Part shown: positions 51,201-63,100 of the stretch, piece after piece
Position numbering within the stretch: position 1 is the first letter of the stretch
How the letters are laid out: the number at the start of each line of letters is the position of its first letter
NCBI RefSeq assembly: GCF_022539315.1
Contig: NC_066343.1
Coordinates: forward strand, 49,398,205 to 49,462,204
Direction: 5' to 3'
DNA from: Serinus canaria
Taxonomy: Eukaryota; Chordata; Aves; Passeriformes; Fringillidae
DNA: 64,000 bases
Program-made: the position numbers and the translations under genes
The notes under the pieces: generated by a model
What the model saw: the letters and a program-made list of their open reading frames with translations, nothing else
The model's database searches: none
Told to the model about the DNA's origin: nothing

Positions 51201-53401
51201 GTGACTTGCTTGCTAAGGATCTGATGCTGAGTTTCCATTGTAAGCAATGCCCACAGTGTCTGAGGGACAGCACGGAACTTTAAGGCATAAGCTCTCTCAC
51301 CAAGCAGCGTTCACCTTTCTGCAAAGAACAGGCATGTACATCAAGCTCTGCTCAAATCCCTGCACTGACCATGACACTGTGAGCAGACTCCAGCCCTCCA
51401 GTCCATAGGCAGGGCCAAGGAGCATGATAGTCACCCAATCACTTAGCAGTCACAATGTTTGCTGTTTCCAAGTGTGTCTTTCCCTCTGCCTGGTTTTGAG
51501 GCTCCCAAAACAGTGCAGCAGGAGAGAGAATGTTTTTCAAGCCTGCTTGCTACGGTGGGCTGTGCCTCCAACACACGTCAGTATATTAAACTGGAGAAAG
51601 CTGTAGCAGGCATAAACAGAATCAAACCCTGGTGAGTTTTAGGTCTGCCCCAAGACTGCAGGCAGTCCTGCCCACTGCAAAATTACAACCCTCCCCACAG
51701 GCCAGGATAGGAAGCCTTCATCTTACCTTACCTTACCTTGACAAATCAAAGTATCATCTATTCTCATATAAATTCCTGATGGAGACAGACAGCTGACTTC
51801 AGTTTCTGAAACAAAATTATCCAGATAGACCCATAATTTAAAGAAAGTTAAAAAAATATTTTAAAAAATTTTGTTCTGTTTTTCAGAAACGGCAGAAATT
51901 CCCTCATTAGCTTAAGGATGTCACATTAAATAGAGAACAGATGTTGTGAATAACCACACTTTTTCTTAGGTACACTAACAAAAGGCAGTAGCCTTGCGGT
52001 TCCCCTAGCATCTGTCTTATATGTTGTACTATGGAACAATCCACTTATATTTTACTCTTCATCTGTCAGTAGTGAAAGTGCTTTTAAGAAGGTAGTGAAC
52101 CACTCATTCAAGATTTGATGATTGAAGATACCCCTGGACATGCTCAAGCGAAACAGAACCAAACAATCTCTTTAGGGAAGAGAACCAGCAAGCAGGCTCT
52201 GTGTGTAAACAAAATTGTCCTCACAAGAAAACATGATGACCATCTTGACAGATTTGCTGTTGGAAATGGACAATGAGTCTTGGTCAGGGCACGCGAGCTT
52301 AAACGAAATGGAGTGAGGCACCTGCTTCAGAGCTCTGCAGTTTGTTTCAAGTCATGAAACAATTCCCCTCTTATCCTCATTTTCATCCTCTTTTCAGATA
52401 AAGGCCACAACTCCAGCTTTAGTAGCAGCTGAAATTTTTTTCTGTTGAAGAATTCCAGGAAAAGGATCATGCCTGAAAATGACCATTTCATTATTTGTGA
52501 ACTGAAGCAGCTGAGAAATGCTTTGAGAAGGGACGTCCCAAGGTTAGAAAGAAGGAAATGGTGTTTCACCTGCTCTTGTGCCTTACATCTCTCCCATGAT
52601 TAAATTTGCAATATCTGCTCTCCGCCTCTCTGTGGCTGCTTCCATCTGTGCAATTGTGTTGGGGTCACTACTCTAAAATCTGCAGCTGTCCTCAACCTTT
52701 CCTTTGCATATTCATTTGTCACACTAACAGTTTCCCACCTGAAGTGTCTGTTGGCAGCAGGAGAGTCTGTGTGAGAGAATTTGAACACATGCCCTAAACC
52801 AGCCATTTCTGAATTTAGCTGGGGACAATCAACTAACTCATAATTCTCCCCTCTATTAATCAGTGCTGGGGGCTTGCAATGTCCCAGCACATTTCCCAAA
52901 ACACTATTTTTCATCTAACATAGTAAGCATCTAAATTTAGCTCCTGGTCTGAGCAGTACTTGAGAAAAAAGCTCTGTCACAGAAGCCTACTCTGAAGGCT
53001 GAAGTGCCCAAGTTCCCACAGCGCAGATATCCCCGTGCCTATCAACCTCTGCTTCAGCTTGCTCTTGGAGAGCCAGTCCAGGACCATGCAAGTTACTGAA
53101 ATGTCAGACAACAGTGAAGATGCCCCTGAAGTCTGGATCCTAGCAGTGATACTGCTCAGCTTCCTTTGAAATGGAGTCCTGTTAAAAGTGTTGAGAAATT
53201 TTATTAACAACAGCAGTCACAGAAAAACCATGATTCTGCAACGATGAAGAGAATATAGTTACACAAAAAAGTGGGGTAAGAAAACAGATAAATCTGTTGG
53301 GTTTTGCCTGACAGGTATAGCCCATCTCCTGGATAGGTCACCTGAACAATGGACTGGTACATTATGTCTGCAGAACTGTTGAAAGACCTTGTGCTTATAT
53401 G
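48246..53401. other. Non-coding DNA, no gene recognised
   Basis: Purine-rich patches lie at about 48,450-48,470 and 48,840-48,960. A short pentanucleotide run of TTACC units lies at 51,722-51,739. Open frames are short and overlap on both strands. No transposon or RNA gene was recognised. Confidence 0.5.
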
Positions 53402-53475
53402 GAATCAGAGAATTGTCTAGGTTGGGGAAAAAACCCTATTCTGGGACAGGAGATTAATCTAATCCAGCCAATAAT
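53402..53475 (-). mobile_element. Probable CR1 3'-end remnant
   Basis: GAATCAGAGAATTGTCTAGG followed by TTGGGGAAAAAACCC resembles the reverse complement of the CR1 terminus, which reads like GAATCATAGAATGGTTTAGGTTGGAAAAGACC. The following ATTAATCTAATCCAGCC could be the diverged continuation. Similarity is short and imperfect, so the call is tentative. Confidence 0.42.
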
Positions 53476-53889
53476 ATTGTCTTCTTCAGTTTAATGAGAA
53501 CGAAGTTCATTGTAAGTCCCATCACAAATTCCTGATATGCCTTATTAGTACCAGATTTTTACATTTTCTCTCCTATCAGTTATAATGTGATGTGTTGGTA
53601 GTCTTCTGCAGAGCGCCCTCGTATTGGATCCCTTGAACCCAAAGATTGTACCTCAGAGAAACAAAGTCACAGCACCAAGCCCACACACCAGCTGGGTTCG
53701 TCACTGCTCAGCACGCTGCTGAGAGCAGGGAGGCAGCAGGGCTGCACATGGGAGCTGGGCTCTGCGTGCCTGCCTTGTGCTTCTCTGCAGCCACAGCCTC
53801 TTTAGCCTCTGCTGGGGCTTTTCCATGGGTCCAGAGGTTGCAGCACTGAATTCCAGCATTTTCTTTACAAGCTTTCCATGAAATGTGAC
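53476..53889. other. Non-coding DNA before the minus-strand LTR
   Basis: This 0.4-kb stretch is GC-richer from about 53,650 onward and contains overlapping chance frames on both strands. Because the neighbouring LTR is on the minus strand, retroviral internal sequence would be expected here if a provirus were present. I recognise none. Confidence 0.45.
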
Positions 53890-54420
53890 TGTGGAGAGTC
53901 GACCTGGGCTGGATGCCAGGTGCCCACCGAACTGCACTAGCACCGCCTTCGTCAGCTGGGCGTGGAAGGGGGACAAAATAAAATGGAAAGCAGCTCACAG
54001 GTCAAGGTAAGACAGTTTACTAAGGCAAAAGTAAAATGGTGCTTACTCAAACAAAGGAAAAACACAATGATTTTATTCTGTACTTCCCATCAATAGTGGA
54101 CCACTTCCCATGAAGCAGGGCTGCAGCACATGTCACAGTTGCTCTGGAAGGCAAACACTGCAAACACTGTCAGTGTTCTTTCTCTCCCTTCCTCCTCCTT
54201 TACTTAGCTTTTCTATCTGAGCTGGCATTATCTGGTATGGAATATCCCTTTGGTCAGTTTGGGTCAGCTGTCCTGGTTGTGTCTCTGCCAAGATTTTGCC
54301 TATCCCGAGGCTGCTGGTGGGAGGGTGGAACGATGGAGAGACAGCGCTGGTGCTGTGCAGAGCTGCTCAGCAGCTGCCAAAACTCTGGTGTGTCACCAAC
54401 ACGCTTGTAGGTACCAAGGC
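53890..54420 (-). mobile_element. Endogenous-retrovirus-type LTR, copy 3, minus strand
   Basis: The family signature CTTTGGTCAGTTTGGGTCA at 54,248-54,266 is the reverse complement of the motif seen in the two plus-strand copies at 11.8 and 13.1 kb. TATGGAATATCCC and CAGCTGTCCTGGTTGTG flank it as in the family. The LTR's 3' end is at the low-coordinate side. ACCTGGGCTGGATGCCAGGT near 53,901 corresponds to the terminal block, and GTCAGCTGGGCGTGG, GGTCAAGGTAAGACAGTTTA and CACTTCCCATGAAGCAGGG-like segments follow in the family's order. The 5' end is near 54,420, beyond TGCTCAGCAGCTGCC. The promoter box expected near 54,215 is degraded. No internal viral coding sequence was seen on either side, so this is probably a solo LTR. 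Confidence 0.84.
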
Positions 54421-55863
54421 AAAGCAAGCACTGTGAGGACACCTGTGAGAAAATGAACTCCATCTCTATAACATGACAATAAGCAATAATGCTTGTATAA
54501 AAGCCCTGATGCACCCTTGTCCATATTGTGTGTACTTTCCCAGATGAAGAAGTGTTCATGAGGAAATGTCCCACTGTCTTCCCCTTGTGGGGATAAAGTC
54601 AGTGTCAAATGTGCATAGCAGGATCTTAAAGGTTTCTGGAACTCATAAAATAGCAAAGAACAGCAAATATTTACAAAGCAAACTCAAGTGAAAATAAATT
54701 CATTTTCTTTCATCCTTCAGAAGCAGTGGGATTTTTAAGTCTGCTACACTTACCGCCACATAATTTCTTTAGAACTATGAGGTGAAAATTCAGGTAAGTT
54801 CAACTAAGAGCATATGAACTATTTTGTGTGTCACATTTGAATTAATGTCTGAGGTGTCATTCTCAGAGAAGTGCTCAATATGGAAGTGTGGTCTCTGGGA
54901 ATGCAAATAGCTCACACAGGTTTTTGGCAATGATAAACAAATGGATGTTTGCACAGGTGTAATTAAGCACAGAAGAGGCAAACCTCTACGCAGAACTGAT
55001 TTACAGTCAAATTTATCAGCCTTGAAAATCCAGATTACATTGCACGTTGCTGTATTATCAAATGGTGTTTCAGTTTCTTGAATTCCCAGATCTTCCGAAT
55101 GATGTAAATTAGGTGATAACTTTGGAAATAAGGTGAAATTGGTTTAAACTCTGACAATGTCAGTGGAGGGGGCAGGGGGTAGTCAGGACAGTGTGTGAGT
55201 AGTGCCTTATTGCAAGTATGGGAAGTCCATCTTCCCAAACACAAACATAAAGCAGTGCAAGCCATGGAAATAATTTAATAGAAGGTAGTATCTACCTTCA
55301 TGGCAGTATGTCTTTTCCAAATAGTGCACCAATAGATAAAGAATATTCTTTACTTTGAAGAGTTTGCTCTTGCAATAGAGAAGTAAAACCAAAACACTAT
55401 TTTGTACATAGGTAAGATGTATGGGAATGTCATGAAGAATGTGGGACTCATAATAAAAGTTTAAACAAACTTAGCTCTGATATTGCTAATGCAAAACTTC
55501 AATCCCTAAAATCAGAGCCATCGTTCAAACAAGATTTCCTACAACTCTAAAGGCTTACTGAATCTCATAGCAGAAACAGATTATTCCAGTTCTTTATTCC
55601 TCCCTTACATCAATCAGCCCAACCTGAATTCAGCAAATTTCAGGAGGTTGAGAAAGTAATGAAAGAATTTAAATGTTATTTGAGAAATTTTCTGTCTTCC
55701 TTATGATTACTGCATACTCAAAACTGTGACAACCAGCAGATGTCTCTGCAGCTACTGATCACACAAGCTGCACACAAGTGGAAAAGAGGAAGAATTTAAT
55801 GAGTGAGCCTTCACTTTAAGATTGACTTCCAGAAATGTCAAATCTACACAACAAATTCCAGAA

Positions 55864-55906
55864 GAGCAGAGACTGACAGCATTATAGCAGCTGTCAGTCT
55901 CTGCTC
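55864..55906. repeat. Perfect inverted repeat, 17-bp arms, 9-nt loop
   Basis: The arms 55,864-55,880 and 55,890-55,906 are exact reverse complements (left-arm core AGCAGAGACTGACAGC) with loop ATTATAGCA. Such a perfect stem is unlikely to persist by chance over long times, so it is either recent or constrained. An additional short pairing between ATTCC upstream and GGAAT downstream could lengthen the stem. Confidence 0.97.
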
Positions 55907-55955
55907 CCTAGGAAGGAATCAGCATATAGATTCCTCCCTAGGAAGGAATCAGCAT
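55904..55955. repeat. Tandem duplication, period 30, 22-bp shared unit
   Basis: Positions 55,904-55,925 and 55,934-55,955 are identical (CTCCCTAGGAAGGAATCAGC plus AT). The eight bases between the copies create, at 55,929-55,950, a 22-bp near-palindrome with only one mismatched base pair. The first copy starts inside the right arm of the adjacent hairpin. Confidence 0.96.
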
Positions 55956-58900
55956 CTTACTTAGTTTTAAAAATAGTGACATTAGCATCTTAGCACTGTC
56001 TGTTTACAGGATGGTTTATCAAGAATAAAGTTTCTAAATTTGGTATCTTTGCCTCAAAAAGGCATTGTTCTCAAAAAGGGCAAGCTTGCTATCCCTGGAG
56101 CTAACCTGTACCTGTACTCCTTGTCCTCCCACAGAAGAAAATGACTGCCACAAACATCCCTTGCTTTACTCCAACTCAGGGCATCAGCTTCAGGCTTTCC
56201 TTTGTTAATGTATAAACAGAAACATGTGAAAAAAATAGTATTTACCCTACCAAAATAAGACACCCTGCTGTACATCAAATTCCCTCTGTGGGGGGAGGAT
56301 AAGCTGGAAAATGAGGCAGATGATAGTTATGAGTCACAGTATTTAATGTGCTATGGTAAGGCACTTGAATGTTATGACTCTGAGAACAATAGAAAAAGCT
56401 ATTTGATAACAAAGCACATATTTTCTACCACTGTGAATGATTTGTAAGCCCACTGAGTTGCTGACTTGCAGCCTGATGTCTCCTGGTAGAGTCGTCTTTA
56501 TTGAACCCTGCTGGTTCTAAAGATTTCCTGGCAGGTAGATTTGTGTAGCATTTCTGTCTTGTACAGAGGCAGTCCCTCTTGCCACAAAGTTACAGCTGGC
56601 TTTTGGATTGAGACAACTGAGGCAGCATAGCAGAAAAATGGAAGTTCTTTTAAGCCATTTTTTCTCTTCCTGAACTCTGAGTGGCCCAAAACCAAGTGTG
56701 ACTTGCCACTGACTTCAATAGACCCTGCTTGCAGACCACTGTAAAATGAGCACCTCTTACCCCCTCACAGGTGGCATGGAAAAGATGCTGAAGAGGCAGA
56801 GAGGCTCTCTGGAGTGAACGCAATTGCATGTCTGTCAGGCTGCATCAGCGCTGTGGGTGGTAGGGAGCACAGGCTGGGGCTGCCTGCTGAGAAAGGAGCC
56901 CTTGCTCTGGCTGCTGTGTCCCTGACCTGCTGCGCTGTGGGCCAGGCACAGCCCTTGCTTTAGCAGCACTCTCTGGCAGTAACATCTACACACATACGCA
57001 TCCCACTTTACGGAAGATGCTAACGCATAAGGCAGTTCTCTGGATTCGCTTCTCAGATTACAATATATGTGTAGGGTCACAGTTTATCTTCTCCAGATCT
57101 TCTAATTATTGAAATTCAAGAACCCCATTTATTTCAGGTAATGAAATAGGAAAATCCGACTGGCATTATGGTTCTTGGCTGAAGACCTATAACAAATGTG
57201 ATCCTTCTCCTTTCCCTTCCAAGTAAGGTGGTGGGTCATTCAGTTTAAAGGGGAAAGAAGATCAGATGGTGGTAAATGTCTTTACTATATGGCATATATT
57301 TGTATTAAAGGTTTTTATTTTTCTTATTCTTTCATTTCTGTGAATTACATTTTATTCCCCTCTGTTTTAAATAAATTGAGTAGCAAAATTTGCATATACA
57401 TTTAACCACTATTTAATGAAAAGCCTGCAGTTCATATCTGTGATCCACGATGTATGATGCTGCCACAGGAAAAGTAGCTAGTGTTGTTACAGACCTTCAT
57501 CTTAATTATGAAAATTTTTTATTTAAATATAGAACTGAGCATACAAAATACAGCACTAGGCCATCTGTTAGTTTTCCATCTGGACTCATTTGCAAAATAC
57601 TCTCTGTTTCCCTCCTAAACACTATTTATAATCTTCCTTGGGAAAAAGTATGACTAATCTACAGCACACAAGAGATAGCTATTTGAATGCCACTTTTAAT
57701 AGAAGCGGCTATGTAGTTCAAAGTAGTAGCAAAATAGATTTATTTTGTTTTGCATGCAGGTGTAAAAGCTCACATGATTTCTAGACACAAACAAATTTTT
57801 TTTGTATTTTTTTCCTCTAGCAAAAAGTGAAAAGCTTCAAGATTTCTGATTTAATGGAAAAGTTATAAATGAGAATGAACAGTTATTATTTTGAAGTGCC
57901 TGACCAGGACTTTTGCAGTCATTCTGAAATGGCTTGTATTTCTTTCTTGCTCAGTCTGAAAAAAATCCCAGAGGCCTAATTTCTGAAGACGAGCACTCAG
58001 ATTATACTTACCATAAGGTATCATCTGAGCTGAATATTGCAATATTAGTGTAATCTCTAGTTTTTTGGTCCAAACCCATGTTCCCCACTCAAATAAAGGT
58101 GTGGGCAATGGGTCTGCCATACCTCAAAGCAGCAGTTGCAGGGAGTCCACTGGAAGCCACCTGGAAGACACATGCATGGGGCTGGTTTGATGGTACCCTC
58201 TAAGGCCATCTGTGGGTCACCACTACTGTCCTCCAGAGCCACCGACAATGGGCTGCTGGGAGTTGCCTCCTATTTTCTCTCTTCACTCAGCATCATAGAG
58301 CAGGGAAAACCTAATTCCCTGGAGGCTATTCCCTAGTCACTCTTTTACACCTCTGAGTCGGGTATCCTGAAGTACCTTCTCAGGTCCTCCTCCCTCCTCT
58401 AACACATCATCTTTGGTCAAACTCTACTTCACAGTTGCCAGAGTGGAAAGCAAAAAGGGGCTTATTTCAAAGGTTTATGATTTGAAGAGCAACTGTTTGG
58501 TTGTACCTTACTCTTCTCCTTCTCTTTATTTTTCAGAGAACAGGAAAGTGTTTTTAGACACCGCTTCTTGTTTTAATTCTTCATAAAAAGGCAAAGGCTG
58601 GTTTCTCCTGAATAACTTGCAATGCAAAGTTCTGAAGAAGTTCTTTGCAGGGTAATGCTAAGTCATCTTTGGGGGTTATTTTTGGTGAGCAAACAAGCTA
58701 TGTTCTAGAAAACACATAAAAATAAAGAACTCGGATAAATTGGCAGGCCCCCTGCCATTGCTTCTTCAGGCTGTCTAGTATCTCATTGCTCTTGCCTGTC
58801 TGTCTTTCTGCCATCACTATGGCAGGATGTTTTAAGTTCTCTGCTACAAGGACACATTTTTTCTCTCTCAGTTTTCAGTACTATGCATAAATGCATTGTT

Positions 58901-60010
58901 GCAAAATGAAGCTTGCGTGTGCAGTTACAATACAGCCCTCCCCTACACCCCAAACCCCAAAATGTGGTCCCTGGCTACTGATTGTGAAATGGAAGATACT
59001 TGAAAAGTTGCAGCAGTCCATATGCAGAATCCTTACTTTAATACTGGCAAGACCTAAAAACTCCATGCAGCAGACCAGTTTTTATTTTATGTTAGCAAGA
59101 ACAAAATGACACTCTAAAATACCAACTACTATCTTTTTAATGTCTTCCTGTCCAAGATGAAAAAACTGCCTTATCTCAGAGTGTTGTATACATTTACAAT
59201 GAACTAGAGAAAATCAGAACAGATGCAGGAGGTACAAAAGACTCATAAGTACTAAGTTTAAATGACTATAATGCAAACATTAGTAGCTATTTACTAGCGA
59301 TTTAATTAACTTCCCCCCACCCATACCACCTCGGTTTTAATTCTTTCAATAACATATGGCAACTGTAGAGTGCATTTTGCAAACGTTCCCCCCTCACAAA
59401 TATTTGCATACTTACTGCTACATGTGGCTCAGGAACTGAAGAACATTCTGTGGCACGCAGTAGGCACATGTGGAGCCACTGGGACAAACTTTGGGCTCTG
59501 TAGTGTCCCCATTCAAACTGCTTCAGAGCCCTTTCTCCACTGTCAGGCTTTGGTCCCTGCTGGCTCCTGTGTGCTGGTGATGGCCCTGCCCTTTGCTCAG
59601 CTGCCTGTTTTTGCCTGTGTGACAGCCAGAATCAGACCCACTGCTTGGTACCAGGACCACCTGAAGGCACTGCTGTGCCTTGTCAGAACCAGCCTCCTGG
59701 AGAGACCCGTGATGCTCTGTAGGGCTCAGCCACCACTGGGAGTTGGTGACAAAAGATAATACTTCTCCTGAAGTTTCTCCTCGTTGTTTCCAAGGAGAAA
59801 ATACAAAAACATTAAATCAGACTCTTTAGTAACTCACAGGTAGGGAAACTTACTCTTGAACTTTTGAAGGTCCCTCTTACTGAGCCAGCATCACCACTTA
59901 CCCTTCCCTGCTGAGTCAGTGGAGCTACCATAAGTCCAGTCACTATTTTCTGCTGCATCTGAGATGCAGACAGAAGAAAGCTACCTACCTGCCCTAACAG
60001 TAACCTCAGG

Positions 60011-60050
60011 AGTGTTATGTATAGAAGAAAAGTGTTATGTATAGAAGAAA
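60011..60050. repeat. Perfect 20-bp tandem duplication
   Basis: AGTGTTATGTATAGAAGAAA occurs twice head to tail at 60,011-60,030 and 60,031-60,050 with no difference. Perfect identity suggests a recent slippage event, possibly polymorphic. Confidence 0.98.
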
Positions 60051-60066
60051 ACCAAAATGCAGTGGA

Positions 60067-60136
60067 GCAAGGCAAGGCAAAGTCAAGACAAGGTGAGGAA
60101 AGGAAAGCCAATGAAAGGAAAGGAAAGGCAAGGTAA
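60067..60136. repeat. Degenerate purine pentanucleotide repeat
   Basis: GGCAA and GGAAA units alternate imperfectly over about 70 bases (AAGGCAAGGCAAAG, then GGAAAGGAAAGCC, then AAAGGAAAGGAAAGGCAAGG). It is a decayed pentanucleotide microsatellite. The minus-strand open frame across it is compositional. Confidence 0.9.
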
Positions 60137-63100
60137 ATAAAAGATCCTAGCAATGGCAGAAACCTCTGCTTGCTGTCTGTTGCCCAGGAGGAAAATCTTC
60201 CACACAAGGAAGTCTGGTGTCTAATTAAATACTCTAGATGTGCACAATCTCAGCCTCTGGGTTAGTATGAGGTCAAAGGAAGAAGCAGCACAATTAATGT
60301 TTCTCAGTAGACCGGGGCTGGTCCTAGAAGTTACTCTGTCTGTATGAGTTCAAAGGAAGTGATTTCAAGCTCTCAGCTAAGGTTTAAGATGAAACTCTGT
60401 TTCACAGATATGTAATAAAATTTGTGTACCATGAATGTGCAGACCAGTCTGTAATAGGCACAAGTTCCAGGGTTCAATGTGTCCTGTAGTGAGTTAGAGT
60501 AAACCTTCCACAGTCACTGTGGTTTAGTAGAAATGACCCAGTTTTCAGAAATGCTAGACACTCACTTTTTTCGTCAGGTCCGATGAGATTTGCAGATGCT
60601 CCAGACTTTTTAAAATCCCCTTACTCTCACTAGGAGATACAACTAGGACATCACATACCTACAAGTGAATTCTTTGGCAAACAATCTGCTCTGGGGTTTG
60701 TCTTCTAGTTTGTTGTTACTTTAGCCTCAGGGCTGTTTACTTGCATAGAAATGGCTACTCCTTCTGACAGGATTTTTTGGAATCTATCCTGGAAATCTCT
60801 TTGCATTTAGAGTCAGACTCTTAAATATATTTAAAATGCTTTAGAAAGCTGCACTTAAGAAAAGTCAGACGGCAGATTTATGGAACAATTTTTTTCCATT
60901 TATCTTGCCAGGTTAAAGGAAAATCTTCCATGGCAACATAGCAGCAATCACCCATCCATTAACAAAAAGCCTTTATTTACTATTTTCATTGTAGGAGGTG
61001 TAATTTCATTTCTCTTATCATTATGCCTATTTCACATACTTTGCTACTCAACACTTTTATTTTCAGTCATTTGGATGGCTTATAAATACACATTTTTTCA
61101 ATGCCAAGTGAATTATCATCCCATTATTAAATTTATACAGCCTGAAATGGCAGTCTCTCTCTCTTTCTGGGATGTGTGTAATCCCTACCTAGAGAATTAA
61201 AAACTAGGATGTTTATTTTTTGGTTTCTTTATTTTTTAAAAGAAATTTTGCTAAATAGAAGTGCTTTGTAAATGGGAAGAGGCATTTCTGGAAGAACATT
61301 GCGCAGATGGGGGTCTTGTATTTTAATACTGCTCCATTTGAAATTTAATCTTGAAATTATTTGAATAGCTGTTTAAACAACGACTCTCTGAAATTGCTAC
61401 AGGTGATTTAGTGGAATTCATTCTTAGTGGTAAAGATCTCATACACTTCACACAGTTTTCCTTTGAAATTAAAGACAGCAGATATTTGACAGAGACTTTT
61501 TTTTTAGAAAACACAATATATGTGTACTATGTGTGTCTAAAATTTTTCACAGATATGGTGACCAACAATGTTCGTTCCTCTTCCTAGAGGTTAGAACCTG
61601 CAGGTTTGTGTATATAGCTTTTAAGTCTTCATGGCAAAATCAAGATGCAGTAAGAGGTTTTCTTGCCCTCTAGTCTTTTCCACACTCACCATGACATTGT
61701 ATTTCAATATACAAAACTAAGGGCAGGTTTGGGCCCACATGTAAACCTTGCAGATGTTTCAGTTGCAGATCCAGCATTTAGGGGGATGTGTTCCTGGGGA
61801 ATGAAGTAGAACAATTTTTTTCCTTCAGAGTACCAGGAAGAATTGTGAGGATTGTCTAAATCCATTGCTCATATTATTATTTAAAAGGTATCCCATGACT
61901 GTCATTACTACTGATGATGAAGTGTTACTTCATCATCATGAGGTGTATCGGAGAAAACACCACACAGCACAAACTAGGCATAATCTAGCATTGCTGTGTG
62001 GGTTTTCCTTAGGATTCACATATGCTGTCAACAACTACTTGATTTGTCTTGGAGAAAGGCTTAGTAAAATTGTATGGCAGCATCCTCCTCAATACCTTTA
62101 GGCATGATCCCTGACATTTGGATCAGTAGCATGGGTGTAACAGGATGTGGGACCAAGTGAGTTATTTCCTCTCTGGGTCAAAGAGCCTCATCAAAGGTAA
62201 CTAACTTCGTGTTGTGCTTGCATAGACATATCACAGAGCTGCATGGCCTTGGGTGTGAATCTAAGACCTTGGTTAGCATCTTCTTTCACTCCTTCCTTAG
62301 CAAAAAGATTTTTTCCCCTCTTTAATCTCTCACAGTTTCCCTTGGTGGTAGTTCTGAAGATTACTCTTCTCCCAATCAGAATCTGAGTCTGTATTTAAGA
62401 GCTTCTTCACATTAACAGTCCTGTAATTAATTATTCTCTGTTGCAACATTCTGATTTATCTATAGATCTGTAGTTTTTGAAACCATTGCTTTTTACAGCA
62501 TTCTAATTTATATAGCCATTGGTTTTGACTTTCAAAACATTTTTAGTTTTAATTACTGTGTATTGAGCTTCTAGGCATAAAACTGTCAGATAAACCTGAA
62601 TATCTGCATGAATGTGGAGAACTGCATGTGTTATCACTCAACAATTGCTGGTGGGCAGTTAGCAAACTCTTGTCTAGGTTGTCTGTTCAGCTGCTGCAGA
62701 ACAGCAGTGATGGGATGAACCACAGATGTGTTGTCAAACCAAATGCAGTCATGACCTTGATTCTGATTAACACCACAGATTGTTCAGATTGCCCAACCCC
62801 TCAGCAATGTAGTGTGCACAGCCAACTTTTCTTCAGCCAGTAACATACAAAGTGCTCATTTCACAGGACATCTCAGACAATAGATTTCTTCTGGCTTCTA
62901 AGAGAAAAAGTGACATCATTTACTGTCTCGGGTGGCCAGCAGATAGGTGACTCCTTGTTAGTCCTTAGGTGCTGTTTTGTGCATGGCCTTTTCAACATGG
63001 ATAAGCCTATTTCTGAGTACAGGGACTGGAGTCTCTCTTTTCCTGCCTGGGATAGGATGAACCCTGCAGTGCCTATGACTGTGCTGCTGACTGCACCCTG

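Larger units (their letters stand above)
54421..60010. other. Non-coding DNA with a hairpin/duplication cluster
   Basis: Apart from the cluster at 55,864-55,955, I see no repeat family and no supported gene. The region at 56,810-56,990 is GC-richer with scattered CpG but is far too short and sparse to be called a CpG island. Open frames are chance-sized; the 129-codon frame at 59,370-59,759 has no recognised motif. Confidence 0.5.
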
